Shown here: positions 1 to 5,641 of the stretch, piece after piece
Layout of the letters: the number at the start of each line of letters is the position of its first letter
Position numbering within the stretch: the stretch's first letter is position 1
Origin: Desulfobacterales bacterium
GTDB lineage: Bacteria; Desulfobacterota; Desulfobacteria; Desulfobacterales; JAFDCJ01
NCBI GenBank assembly: GCA_020345785.1
Contig: CP070771.1
Span: 1,515,280 to 1,520,920 of the forward strand
Direction: 5' to 3'
Length of the DNA stretch: 5,641 nucleotides
The notes under the pieces: generated by a model
What the model was told of the DNA's origin: nothing
Seen by the model: only the letters and a program-made list of their open reading frames with translations
Databases searched by the model: none
Position numbers and translations under genes: made by a program

Positions 1-165
1 TCGCTTGAGGATGCCGTCGCCAATCTGGAGCGGGAGATCATCATCGATGCCCTGAAAAACACCCGGGGTAACATTACAACCGCCGCCAAAATACTACAGA
101 CCACGGTTAGAAAGTTTGCCTACAAGGCTCAGAAGTATGGCGTGGACTATAAATATTACCGCTGA
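1..165 (+). CDS. Sigma54-dependent Fis-family transcriptional regulator, C-terminal fragment
   Basis: Frame 1 is open from the window edge to a TGA at 163-165 and gives the last 54 residues of a protein whose start lies outside the window. It begins with an amphipathic helix (LEDAVANLEREIIIDALKN), followed by RGNITTAAKILQ and a tail containing YKAQKYGVD. This is the pattern of the Fis-type helix-turn-helix (about residues 22-50) that ends NtrC/NifA/PspF-type activators, where it binds upstream enhancer sites while an AAA+ domain remodels sigma54 RNA polymerase. The end (KYGVDYKYYR) resembles NifA/PspF-like proteins more than NtrC. The AAA+ and sensor domains are not visible, so neither signal nor target can be named. 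The gene converges on the radical SAM gene, so it is not part of that operon. A stand-alone Fis-like protein is possible but less likely. Confidence 0.85.
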   Translation, partial: SLEDAVANLEREIIIDALKNTRGNITTAAKILQTTVRKFAYKAQKYGVDYKYYR

Positions 166-282
166 AAACGGTATTAAGACCCCTAGCTCCCCTTCCAGAC
201 AGCCACTTTGAGGTTTGACCTGATCGTTTCGTCGGCTGTGATAAATCCACCGCCGATCAACGTTTCACTCTCCCTGTTAAAT
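166..282. other. Intergenic gap between convergent genes
   Basis: This is the only intergenic stretch of any length in the window, and both flanking genes end here. I see no promoter, no RNA gene and no clean intrinsic terminator: no GC-rich stem is followed by a T tract on either strand. It holds an imperfect inverted repeat at 233-255, listed separately. On the minus strand most of it also lies in an open stretch (299 down to 183) discussed in the findings. Confidence 0.6.
233..255. repeat. Imperfect inverted repeat, possible transcript-end hairpin
   Basis: The arms CGGCTGTG (233-240) and CACCGCCG (248-255) pair over 7 of 8 positions with one internal T/C mismatch. In minus-strand RNA an additional G-U pair closes a 5-nt loop. 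It sits between two converging genes, where a bidirectional transcript end would be expected. No T tract follows on either side, so it is not a standard intrinsic terminator. It could protect 3' ends, or be chance. Confidence 0.3.
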
Positions 283-1671
283 TTAATCGCGACGATGAAC
301 TAGTTCGTCTTCTAAGTATTTTTTCATTTTCAATTTTTCAAGGTGCCTGAAAATAGCTTCGCCCAAATGTTCCAGTTTCCAGCCCCTATTTCCCGTGAAA
401 AAGAATCGCAAAACGCGCCAGGGTGAAAAAACTTGGCTATAACAGCTGTAGATTTCCGCAAGCAGCTCGGCCGGTGTCATGTTCTTGGGTTGAAAGACAA
501 CCTTGCCGTTGTAATGCTCCCAGTTGCGGTGCAGAATACGATTTTGCATCTCGAGATCCCGGTAAAACCGGGTGCCGGGATAAGGCGTCAGCGGCTGGAT
601 CAAGGCGCCCGAAAGCCCGTGCCGTTTAACGAATTCGGCCACCCGGCGCCCATCACCCTTTTGGAATTGATCGTCCCCAAACACAAACAGACCATGCACG
701 TCGATCCCATGGCCCCTGAACTTTTTCAAGGCTGATTCGATATCGGGCAGTGACGATTTTTTATTGAAGCTGTCAAGGCTGGCCTGATCGATGCTTTCGA
801 TACCCAGGTAGACCCGGTTCACCCGGGCTTTGTTCATCAACTCTAGAAGTTCATCATCCTGAGCGACATCAATCCGCGCCTGAACAGTAAAACAGTAATT
901 GTGCTTCAGCCGGGCCAATTCCGTCAGAAGATCTTTGGCCCAACGCCGGTCGCTGGCGAAGTTATCATCCGTGATCCATATGATTTTCGGCAGGACAGCC
1001 GCCAGCGGGTGCTGGTGGTTGATCTGTGATTGGATGTCGGCGAGGATGGTTCCCACATCTTTTTTCTTGAAATCCGGATAAACCGCCTTAATGGAGCAAA
1101 ACGTGCAATCTTGTGGGCAGCCGCGCGAGGCATTGACCAAAAGGGGTATTCTCACCAGGCGTTTAAGATTAAATTTGTAGTAATCTCTTACCAGTCCGTA
1201 ATCGGGAACAACACTGACCGCTTTTGATTCGGTCCGATTATATACGATCCTGCCGTTTTGTTTGTAGACCAGATTCGGAATCTGCTGAATATCGTCGTCT
1301 CGGTTGTGGCTCAGCAACCGGGCTAAATCAACAATCGGATAACCGTCGCCCCGGATGACATAATTACCGTAATTCAGGCATTCCTCCGGCATGAGCGACG
1401 CATGGAAACCGCCGAAAACCACCGGCTTTTTGATCTGGCGGGCAATATTGAATCCCTTGGAGGCATTGTAGGTTGCAATGGAGATACCGACAAAGTCGGC
1501 CTTACGCAGATCTTCAATATTTAACTTGGTAACATACTCGCTGATCACCTCCGCATCATGACCGCTTTGCTTTAACAGGGAAGCAACAACAATCGGGCCC
1601 GGGTTGGGCGTCAGGCTTCGGATATCGTAGCTTTCGTTCAGATCATACGGCTCTATTATGATTATTTTCAT
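283..1671 (-). CDS. B12-binding-domain radical SAM protein, substrate unknown
   Basis: Predicted 462-residue iron-sulfur enzyme. Residues about 1-125 look like a cobalamin-binding Rossmann-type domain (start MKIIIIEPYDLN, then NPGPIVVASLLKQSGHDAEV, GISIATYN and GGFHASLMPEE). The DxHxxG histidine motif of the classical B12 fold is absent, as in many proteins of this superfamily. The radical SAM core covers about 178-370: the cluster motif CPQDCTFC supplies Cys185, Cys189 and Cys192, followed by TDDNF (about 234-238), GIES (290-293) and TPYPGTRFY (362-370). The last 90 residues are a helical tail of unknown role. There is no SPASM-like cysteine cluster. The start at 1671 is preferred because MKI is typical of the family, GGAG lies just upstream, and it leaves a 16-nt gap to lnt; an ATG at 1719 would add 16 unrelated-looking residues overlapping lnt. 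Relatives methylate or rearrange unactivated carbons in lipids, tetrapyrroles and natural products, but no substrate can be read here. Confidence 0.88.
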   Translation of the reverse strand: MKIIIIEPYDLNESYDIRSLTPNPGPIVVASLLKQSGHDAEVISEYVTKLNIEDLRKADFVGISIATYNASKGFNIARQIKKPVVFGGFHASLMPEECLNYGNYVIRGDGYPIVDLARLLSHNRDDDIQQIPNLVYKQNGRIVYNRTESKAVSVVPDYGLVRDYYKFNLKRLVRIPLLVNASRGCPQDCTFCSIKAVYPDFKKKDVGTILADIQSQINHQHPLAAVLPKIIWITDDNFASDRRWAKDLLTELARLKHNYCFTVQARIDVAQDDELLELMNKARVNRVYLGIESIDQASLDSFNKKSSLPDIESALKKFRGHGIDVHGLFVFGDDQFQKGDGRRVAEFVKRHGLSGALIQPLTPYPGTRFYRDLEMQNRILHRNWEHYNGKVVFQPKNMTPAELLAEIYSCYSQVFSPWRVLRFFFTGNRGWKLEHLGEAIFRHLEKLKMKKYLEDELVHRRD

Positions 1672-1674
1672 TTT

Positions 1675-1678
1675 CTCC
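1675..1678 (-). promoter_or_regulatory. Ribosome binding site of the radical SAM gene
   Basis: On the minus strand GGAG is followed by AAA and then the ATG at 1671-1669. The 3-nt spacing is shorter than usual, but this is the only SD-like match near a family-typical MKI start. It supports 1671 over the upstream ATG at 1719. The GGAG overlaps the second copy of a repeated TCCGGA (see 1676-1704). Confidence 0.55.
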
Positions 1679-1704
1679 GGATAAAAATCAAAAAAATTTC
1701 CGGA
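1676..1704 (-). promoter_or_regulatory. Paired TCCGGA arms around the lnt stop, possible SD-hiding hairpin
   Basis: The self-complementary hexamer TCCGGA occurs at 1699-1704 (last codons of lnt) and again at 1676-1681 (overlapping the Shine-Dalgarno sequence of the next gene). The 17 nt between them are almost all A/T and contain the lnt stop codon. In the mRNA the two copies can pair as a 6-bp stem with four G-C pairs, masking most of GGAG. A ribosome finishing lnt would occupy the first arm and free the second. The pairing is visible in the sequence; the coupling role is inferred. Confidence 0.35.
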
Positions 1705-3283
1705 CGCCCAGGACCGCAAGGATAATCAGTAGACCGGATATTACCAAGCATATATAAATAAAGACATATCCATACCTTGTATAAAACGACTGGACCTGTG
1801 GCAGCCCAATCTCCTGCGTGGAAATTCCTTCGACAAATATTTTTTTACCCTGGTTTTCAACCCATCCGGTTACCCGTCCGAATTGGTCGATAAAACATGA
1901 TATCCCCGTGTTGGTGGCGCGGGCAATGGGCAGCCTGTTTTCAACCGACCGAAATATAGTCATCGCAAGCAATTGATAAGGGGCCGCCGTTTCCCCATAG
2001 CGCCCCTCATTGGCGATATTGAGCATGAAGCGTGCGCCTCTTCTGGCAAATTTTCTTATCAGATTAGGGAAATGGCTTTCCCAGCATACACTGACACTAA
2101 ACTTAATCCCATTAAGATCAAATATCTTATAATCTTTACCCGGAATTTCGTAATTGGTTCTTTGGTCTGGAACGATAAATTCCGGCCAGGGCACTTTGCC
2201 TTCCAGGGGAATGTACTCCCCAAAGGGTACCAGACGAATCTTGCTGTATCGCCCGACGATCTCCCCTTGCGGAGAAAATAGAACGGCGGTATTACCGGTT
2301 CTGATCCCCTTGCTGGTAACCTTGTAAAACTTGGGGTACTCACTGCTTCCCACCAGCAGGTGCGTGTTCGCCTGAGCGGCCAGTTTAGCGATTCTATTCA
2401 GCAATCTGCTCCTTTTCGAATTAAAAATAAAACCGGGAGTCGAGGCTTCAGGCCAGGCGATAAGCGCAGGCATTTCCTTCGAGGCCTGCAGGGTGAATCT
2501 GGTGTATTTTTCCATAATCGAATTGGCAAAGTTGGGATCCCATTTCTCTTCCTGCGGGATATTGCCCTGAATGACAGACACCTTGATTTTTTCTCCGGCG
2601 TCCCCATGGGACAACGCATATTTTCCATAGAGCAAAGCCAATCCTACTGAAAGCAGAGTCACAGAGGTCATGACGACGGCCACGCGCTTCAGCGATGAGT
2701 GGAAAGCAGTCGGCCGGGATCCGGCAAACCTTTGAGAAAAGGCGAGGATGACGGCGGCAATCCCTGCATTTGTCATCACAACCAGAAAACTCACGCCGTA
2801 AGCGCCAATCAAGGAAGCAAATTGAATCAGCACTATGTTTTGATGCTGGGTGTGGGCCAGCCAGGCGTAGGGAAACGCCAGGAAGAAAAAGTTGGCCCGC
2901 AGGTATTCAATCGAAACCCAGATAAAGGGCGTTGCAACCATTGCGGCGGCCAAGCCCAGCCGCCTGGACACAAATCCGATGATCAGACCGAGGAGAGCGA
3001 AAAACACAGACAGATAGGAGACGATGATGGTTTGATGAAGCCAGGTATAGCCCCGTACTTCCAGAATCCAGCTGAACAGCCCCGCGAAGGTTATGATTCC
3101 GAATACCCAGGCGGTCAGAATACTGTATTTAACATTTCCGCCATAAAGAGCCAGAAACAAGGGAACCAGTGCCACCCATGCCAACCACCACAAATCATAT
3201 TTTGGGAAAGCCAGGATGACGAATATGCCGGACAGCACCGCTGCGAGTAGACGAATTATGAGACTGGAAAAGTTAACTCTCAA
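1688..3283 (-). CDS. lnt: Apolipoprotein N-acyltransferase
   Basis: Inner-membrane enzyme that moves an acyl chain from a phospholipid to the N-terminal cysteine of apolipoproteins, the final step of lipoprotein maturation. The 531 residues are close to the usual length. Residues about 8-220 are a run of membrane helices; about 233-490 form the nitrilase-like domain; 505-527 is the C-terminal anchor. The triad is intact: Glu279 (AWPEAS), Lys348 (YSKIRL) and Cys400 (VCWE), equivalent to E. coli Glu267, Lys335 and Cys387. Trp248 (KWDP), Glu356 (FGEYIP) and Glu402 match further essential E. coli residues. Trp401 stands where E. coli has essential Tyr388, and NEGRYG (425-430) has Arg where NDxWFG is usual. 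The start is TTG at 3283-3281: the frame is open upstream only to 3307 with no ATG or GTG, and the first ATG inside is at residue 115. The start lies 14 nt after the cyclase stop with a weak SD, so translation may depend on coupling. Confidence 0.95.
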   Translation of the reverse strand: MRVNFSSLIIRLLAAVLSGIFVILAFPKYDLWWLAWVALVPLFLALYGGNVKYSILTAWVFGIITFAGLFSWILEVRGYTWLHQTIIVSYLSVFFALLGLIIGFVSRRLGLAAAMVATPFIWVSIEYLRANFFFLAFPYAWLAHTQHQNIVLIQFASLIGAYGVSFLVVMTNAGIAAVILAFSQRFAGSRPTAFHSSLKRVAVVMTSVTLLSVGLALLYGKYALSHGDAGEKIKVSVIQGNIPQEEKWDPNFANSIMEKYTRFTLQASKEMPALIAWPEASTPGFIFNSKRSRLLNRIAKLAAQANTHLLVGSSEYPKFYKVTSKGIRTGNTAVLFSPQGEIVGRYSKIRLVPFGEYIPLEGKVPWPEFIVPDQRTNYEIPGKDYKIFDLNGIKFSVSVCWESHFPNLIRKFARRGARFMLNIANEGRYGETAAPYQLLAMTIFRSVENRLPIARATNTGISCFIDQFGRVTGWVENQGKKIFVEGISTQEIGLPQVQSFYTRYGYVFIYICLVISGLLIILAVLGVRKFF

Positions 3284-3297
3284 ATCTTTTATCTTGC

Positions 3298-5641
3298 CTA
3301 GGCCAGCTTAAAGATTTCCACCGGGTCTTTTTTACCCTTGACCGGGGTCGCACCCAGTTTTTCACCTTTTATAAAAAACGTTAATCTATTCAACGTGGTG
3401 GCGCTGATTAATATGTCCGTGTTAAATTCTTTATTCAATGATTGGATTCTAGAGGCCACGTTGACCGTATCACCCACCAGGGCATAAGACAGTCGGTCCT
3501 CGCTGCCGATATTGGCAGCCACAACATTGCCGGTGTGAATCCCGATGCCGTGCCTTAGGGGCGTGTAGCCTTTTTTATGCAGCTTTTCGTTGACCGTCAC
3601 CAGACGTTTGCGCATTTCCATTGCGGCTCGGACGGCATGGGTGGGGTGATCTTCAAGGGGCGAAGGCGCGCCGAAGACCGCTTCGATCTCATCGCCGATA
3701 AACTGCAGTACCAGCCCATGATTTTGCCCGATGGCTTCCGCCATTTCGCTGAAATAGCCATTGATAATTTTAACAACTTCCTTGGGATTGGTGGACTCCG
3801 TCATGGTGGTAAAGCCCCTGAGATCGGCGAAAAGAACCGTGACATCTTTCAACTCGCCATCCAGGGGAATGCGGCCCTCCAGGATCTGATCCCGCACCTC
3901 GCTGGTAACGTACTTGCCAAAGGAGTCCATTATTTTGGTTCTCTGGCGTTCTTTTTCGATGATTTCATCTACCATTCGGGCGTTTTCGATGGCCACCGCA
4001 CCCTGGTGGGCCAGGGTACGCAAAAGATCGATGTCTTCCCGGTTGAAAGGTTTGCCGGATTTTTTTTCTCCCAGGTTTAACGCGCCGATGACCTTGTTTT
4101 GATAAACCAGAGGGACGATCAGGCTGGCCTGCAGCGCCTCAAAGTTGGCCGCAGAACTCCCGGAGAAGTCTTTGTATCTTGGATCTTCAAGGACGTCATA
4201 TTTGGTTAATTCCATTTTATCTGCTTCAAGAATCCCGATAACAGGTTCATCACGCCCGAGGCGCCTGTTTTCGACCTCTTCCTTTTTTTCTCCGTCTGCC
4301 AGGTAAACCTGGTATTGGGTACCATCCGGTGTCATAAGCATTACCGAACCTGTGCTGATGAACATATCATCGATAAATGCTTTAATTAATTGCCGCAAAA
4401 TCTGGGGCAGTTCCAGCAAAGAGGTCATCGCTCCACCTACTTTTTCGACCAGAGCACCGTAGTCATACTCCTTTCTGAAAAATATGCGATCCACCAGGTT
4501 CTGTATTCGGTCCCGCAGGGGATTAAATACCAGGATGACACCCAAAGTAAAAACAATGGGAAACGCCCGGGATTGAGCCAGCTGGTATTGCCCGAGGAAG
4601 ACATTGAATGAAATCGAAAGCAGTGCATAGGCGCCGATGACAATTGCGGTGACGATAAAATAACCAACCGTTCGCTTGATAATGGTATCGGCGTCGAAAA
4701 GATTGTGCCGCACGATTGAATATGCAATGGAGGCCGGGAAGAAAAGAACGAAAAAAACCAGAAAATTCCACGGAAAGTTGATCTGCGCAACCGAGACCGC
4801 CAGCATGATAACAACCGGCGGCAAAAACGCAATCGTCATTCCGAAAAGCACCATCCGGGCCCGCTGCCGCGCCGCCGGAGACAAGGCCCTTATCAGGGAA
4901 TGAACCAGGAACACCGCGACCGCGGCGATACAAACCAGGGTAAACATACGGTTATTTGGGGTTACGGTACTGGGATGGGGGATCCATTGTGGAGGATTTG
5001 CGCTGCGGAAAGTAAATAGATAAAGCTCATAGCAAACTGCGATGGCAAGGGCCGGAAGGTAAATCAGAAACTCAAGCACCGGGAAGCGGTTTAATATCTT
5101 TTTCTTATCCGGAAATATGAGGGACAGGTGAAAAATCGTCGCCCCCACAAAGGGAATGAAAAAATAATGCAGCTCGACAAAATGATAAGAACTCTGAATT
5201 TCAAAGCCGGTCATGACAAACGTGCCCAGGATAAGGCACATGATGAGAAAAACCCAGCTGCTGCGAATATTCGGTTTGAGAAGATATACAATGAAACCGA
5301 GAGCAAAAACGACCAGCCCGACGATGAAGGGTGCCAGAAAAATCAGCAAAAAGTCGTTCAAGCCAAACGTGGTGACCGGCAGGGAAATATCGCGGGTTTC
5401 GTTTTTTACTTTGACCAGATAACGAACCGGGGTGCCGGGCGGCTTATTTTTGAGCATGTTGACCAGCTCTTGGCCGTCCCGGATCGATTTATCGTCGGCT
5501 TTGAGGACATGGTCCATGTATCTCAGGCCGGCCTTGCTGCCGGGCCAATTCCTGCTGCCGTACGAACCCAACTGGGGAAAGTCATACAGAAGAAATCCCG
5601 CCATCGGCCTGTTCAGCCATGACAGCGCACTGAACAGGGAG
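3298..5641 (-). CDS. Membrane PDZ-like/GAF class III adenylate/guanylate cyclase, 5'-partial
   Basis: Sensor nucleotide cyclase. Residues are numbered from the ATG at 5604, but the frame stays open 12 more codons to the window edge (including FSALSWLNRP), which looks like the end of a first membrane helix, so the true start is probably outside. Residues 20-80 resemble a PDZ domain (AGLRYMDHVLKADDKSI, then GQELVNMLKNKPPGTPV). About nine hydrophobic segments follow between 84 and 361. Residues 380-545 are a GAF domain ending PFNREDIDLLRTLAHQGAVAIENA; it lacks the NKFDE motif of cNMP-binding GAFs. A short linker (546-585) leads to the cyclase domain (586-768): metal Asp594 (FADLRGFT) and Asp638 (FIGDE), and transition-state Asn715 and Arg719 (GDTVNVASR). 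Gln634 and Ala708 occupy the purine-selecting positions, so ATP versus GTP use cannot be predicted. The segment count places PDZ outside and GAF/cyclase in the cytoplasm, if one helix precedes PDZ. First visible gene of the lnt operon. Confidence 0.9.
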   Translation of the reverse strand, partial: SLFSALSWLNRPMAGFLLYDFPQLGSYGSRNWPGSKAGLRYMDHVLKADDKSIRDGQELVNMLKNKPPGTPVRYLVKVKNETRDISLPVTTFGLNDFLLIFLAPFIVGLVVFALGFIVYLLKPNIRSSWVFLIMCLILGTFVMTGFEIQSSYHFVELHYFFIPFVGATIFHLSLIFPDKKKILNRFPVLEFLIYLPALAIAVCYELYLFTFRSANPPQWIPHPSTVTPNNRMFTLVCIAAVAVFLVHSLIRALSPAARQRARMVLFGMTIAFLPPVVIMLAVSVAQINFPWNFLVFFVLFFPASIAYSIVRHNLFDADTIIKRTVGYFIVTAIVIGAYALLSISFNVFLGQYQLAQSRAFPIVFTLGVILVFNPLRDRIQNLVDRIFFRKEYDYGALVEKVGGAMTSLLELPQILRQLIKAFIDDMFISTGSVMLMTPDGTQYQVYLADGEKKEEVENRRLGRDEPVIGILEADKMELTKYDVLEDPRYKDFSGSSAANFEALQASLIVPLVYQNKVIGALNLGEKKSGKPFNREDIDLLRTLAHQGAVAIENARMVDEIIEKERQRTKIMDSFGKYVTSEVRDQILEGRIPLDGELKDVTVLFADLRGFTTMTESTNPKEVVKIINGYFSEMAEAIGQNHGLVLQFIGDEIEAVFGAPSPLEDHPTHAVRAAMEMRKRLVTVNEKLHKKGYTPLRHGIGIHTGNVVAANIGSEDRLSYALVGDTVNVASRIQSLNKEFNTDILISATTLNRLTFFIKGEKLGATPVKGKKDPVEIFKLA

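Noticed and set aside
157..173. TACCG/CGGTA inverted repeat over the regulator stop codon as terminator
   Set aside because: The stem is only 5 bp and the downstream sequence is TTAAGACCCC, with no T tract.
199..239. ACAGCC/GGCTGT inverted repeat in the intergenic gap
   Set aside because: It is a 6-bp stem with a 29-nt loop; such pairs arise easily by chance.
291..312. Palindrome GAACTAGTTC (297-306) with GACGA/TCGTC flanks
   Set aside because: It lies within the last codons of the radical SAM gene, and the flanks do not extend the palindrome cleanly. No T tract follows.
1690..1713. Terminator-like hairpin plus seven T at the end of lnt (minus strand)
   Set aside because: The stem is short with a mismatch and a G-U pair, and the T run encodes the terminal Phe-Phe and stop of lnt. 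Too weak for a terminator call.
1672..1719. Longer N-terminus of the radical SAM protein from an ATG at 1719
   Set aside because: The 16 added residues (MRSWASGNFFDFYPEK) overlap lnt in another frame and look nothing like the family start; the ATG at 1671 has an SD-like GGAG.
2699..3250. 183-codon plus-strand open frame opposite lnt
   Set aside because: It is antisense to the membrane helices of lnt, is rich in Gln, Gly and Pro with no domain pattern, and lacks a convincing start. It is a shadow of lnt.
3577..4080. 167-codon plus-strand open frame opposite the cyclase
   Set aside because: It is antisense to the GAF/cyclase coding region, with no family resemblance. It is a shadow frame.
5128..5622. 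164-codon plus-strand open frame at the right end
   Set aside because: Its highly charged, low-information composition mirrors the hydrophobic membrane segments coded on the other strand.

Overview
The window looks like chromosomal DNA from a free-living, GC-moderate bacterium, most likely an anaerobic Desulfobacterota (deltaproteobacterial) lineage. This rests on gene style only: a NifA/PspF-like Fis-type C-terminus, a PDZ/multi-TM/GAF/class III cyclase, and a cobalamin-binding-domain radical SAM protein. No rRNA, tRNA, mobile element, CRISPR array or phage gene is visible.

Layout. Positions 1-165 (+) hold the last 54 codons of a sigma54-type regulator ending in a Fis helix-turn-helix. A 117-bp gap (166-282) separates it from three genes on the minus strand, which converge on it. 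Read in their own direction these are: a class III nucleotide cyclase with an N-terminal PDZ-like domain, many membrane segments and a GAF domain (5641 to 3298, its 5' end lost at the window edge); lnt, apolipoprotein N-acyltransferase (3283 to 1688, TTG start); and a B12-binding-domain radical SAM protein (1671 to 283). The gaps are 14 and 16 nt, so they very probably form one transcript whose promoter lies beyond position 5641.

How the genes may work together. Lnt performs the last step of lipoprotein maturation in the inner membrane. The cyclase is an inner-membrane sensor whose predicted extracytoplasmic PDZ-like domain could report envelope state to a cytoplasmic cyclase. The radical SAM protein has no assignable substrate. 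A shared envelope or lipid theme is an inference from the gene order, not shown by the sequence.

Points worth a second look: non-canonical residues at both purine-selecting positions of the cyclase; substitutions at conserved Lnt positions (Tyr to Trp beside the catalytic Cys, and Arg where Trp is usual in the N-D-x-W-F-G stretch); a repeated TCCGGA that could hide the ribosome binding site of the radical SAM gene and tie its translation to lnt; and a 38-codon open stretch just past the radical SAM stop codon.
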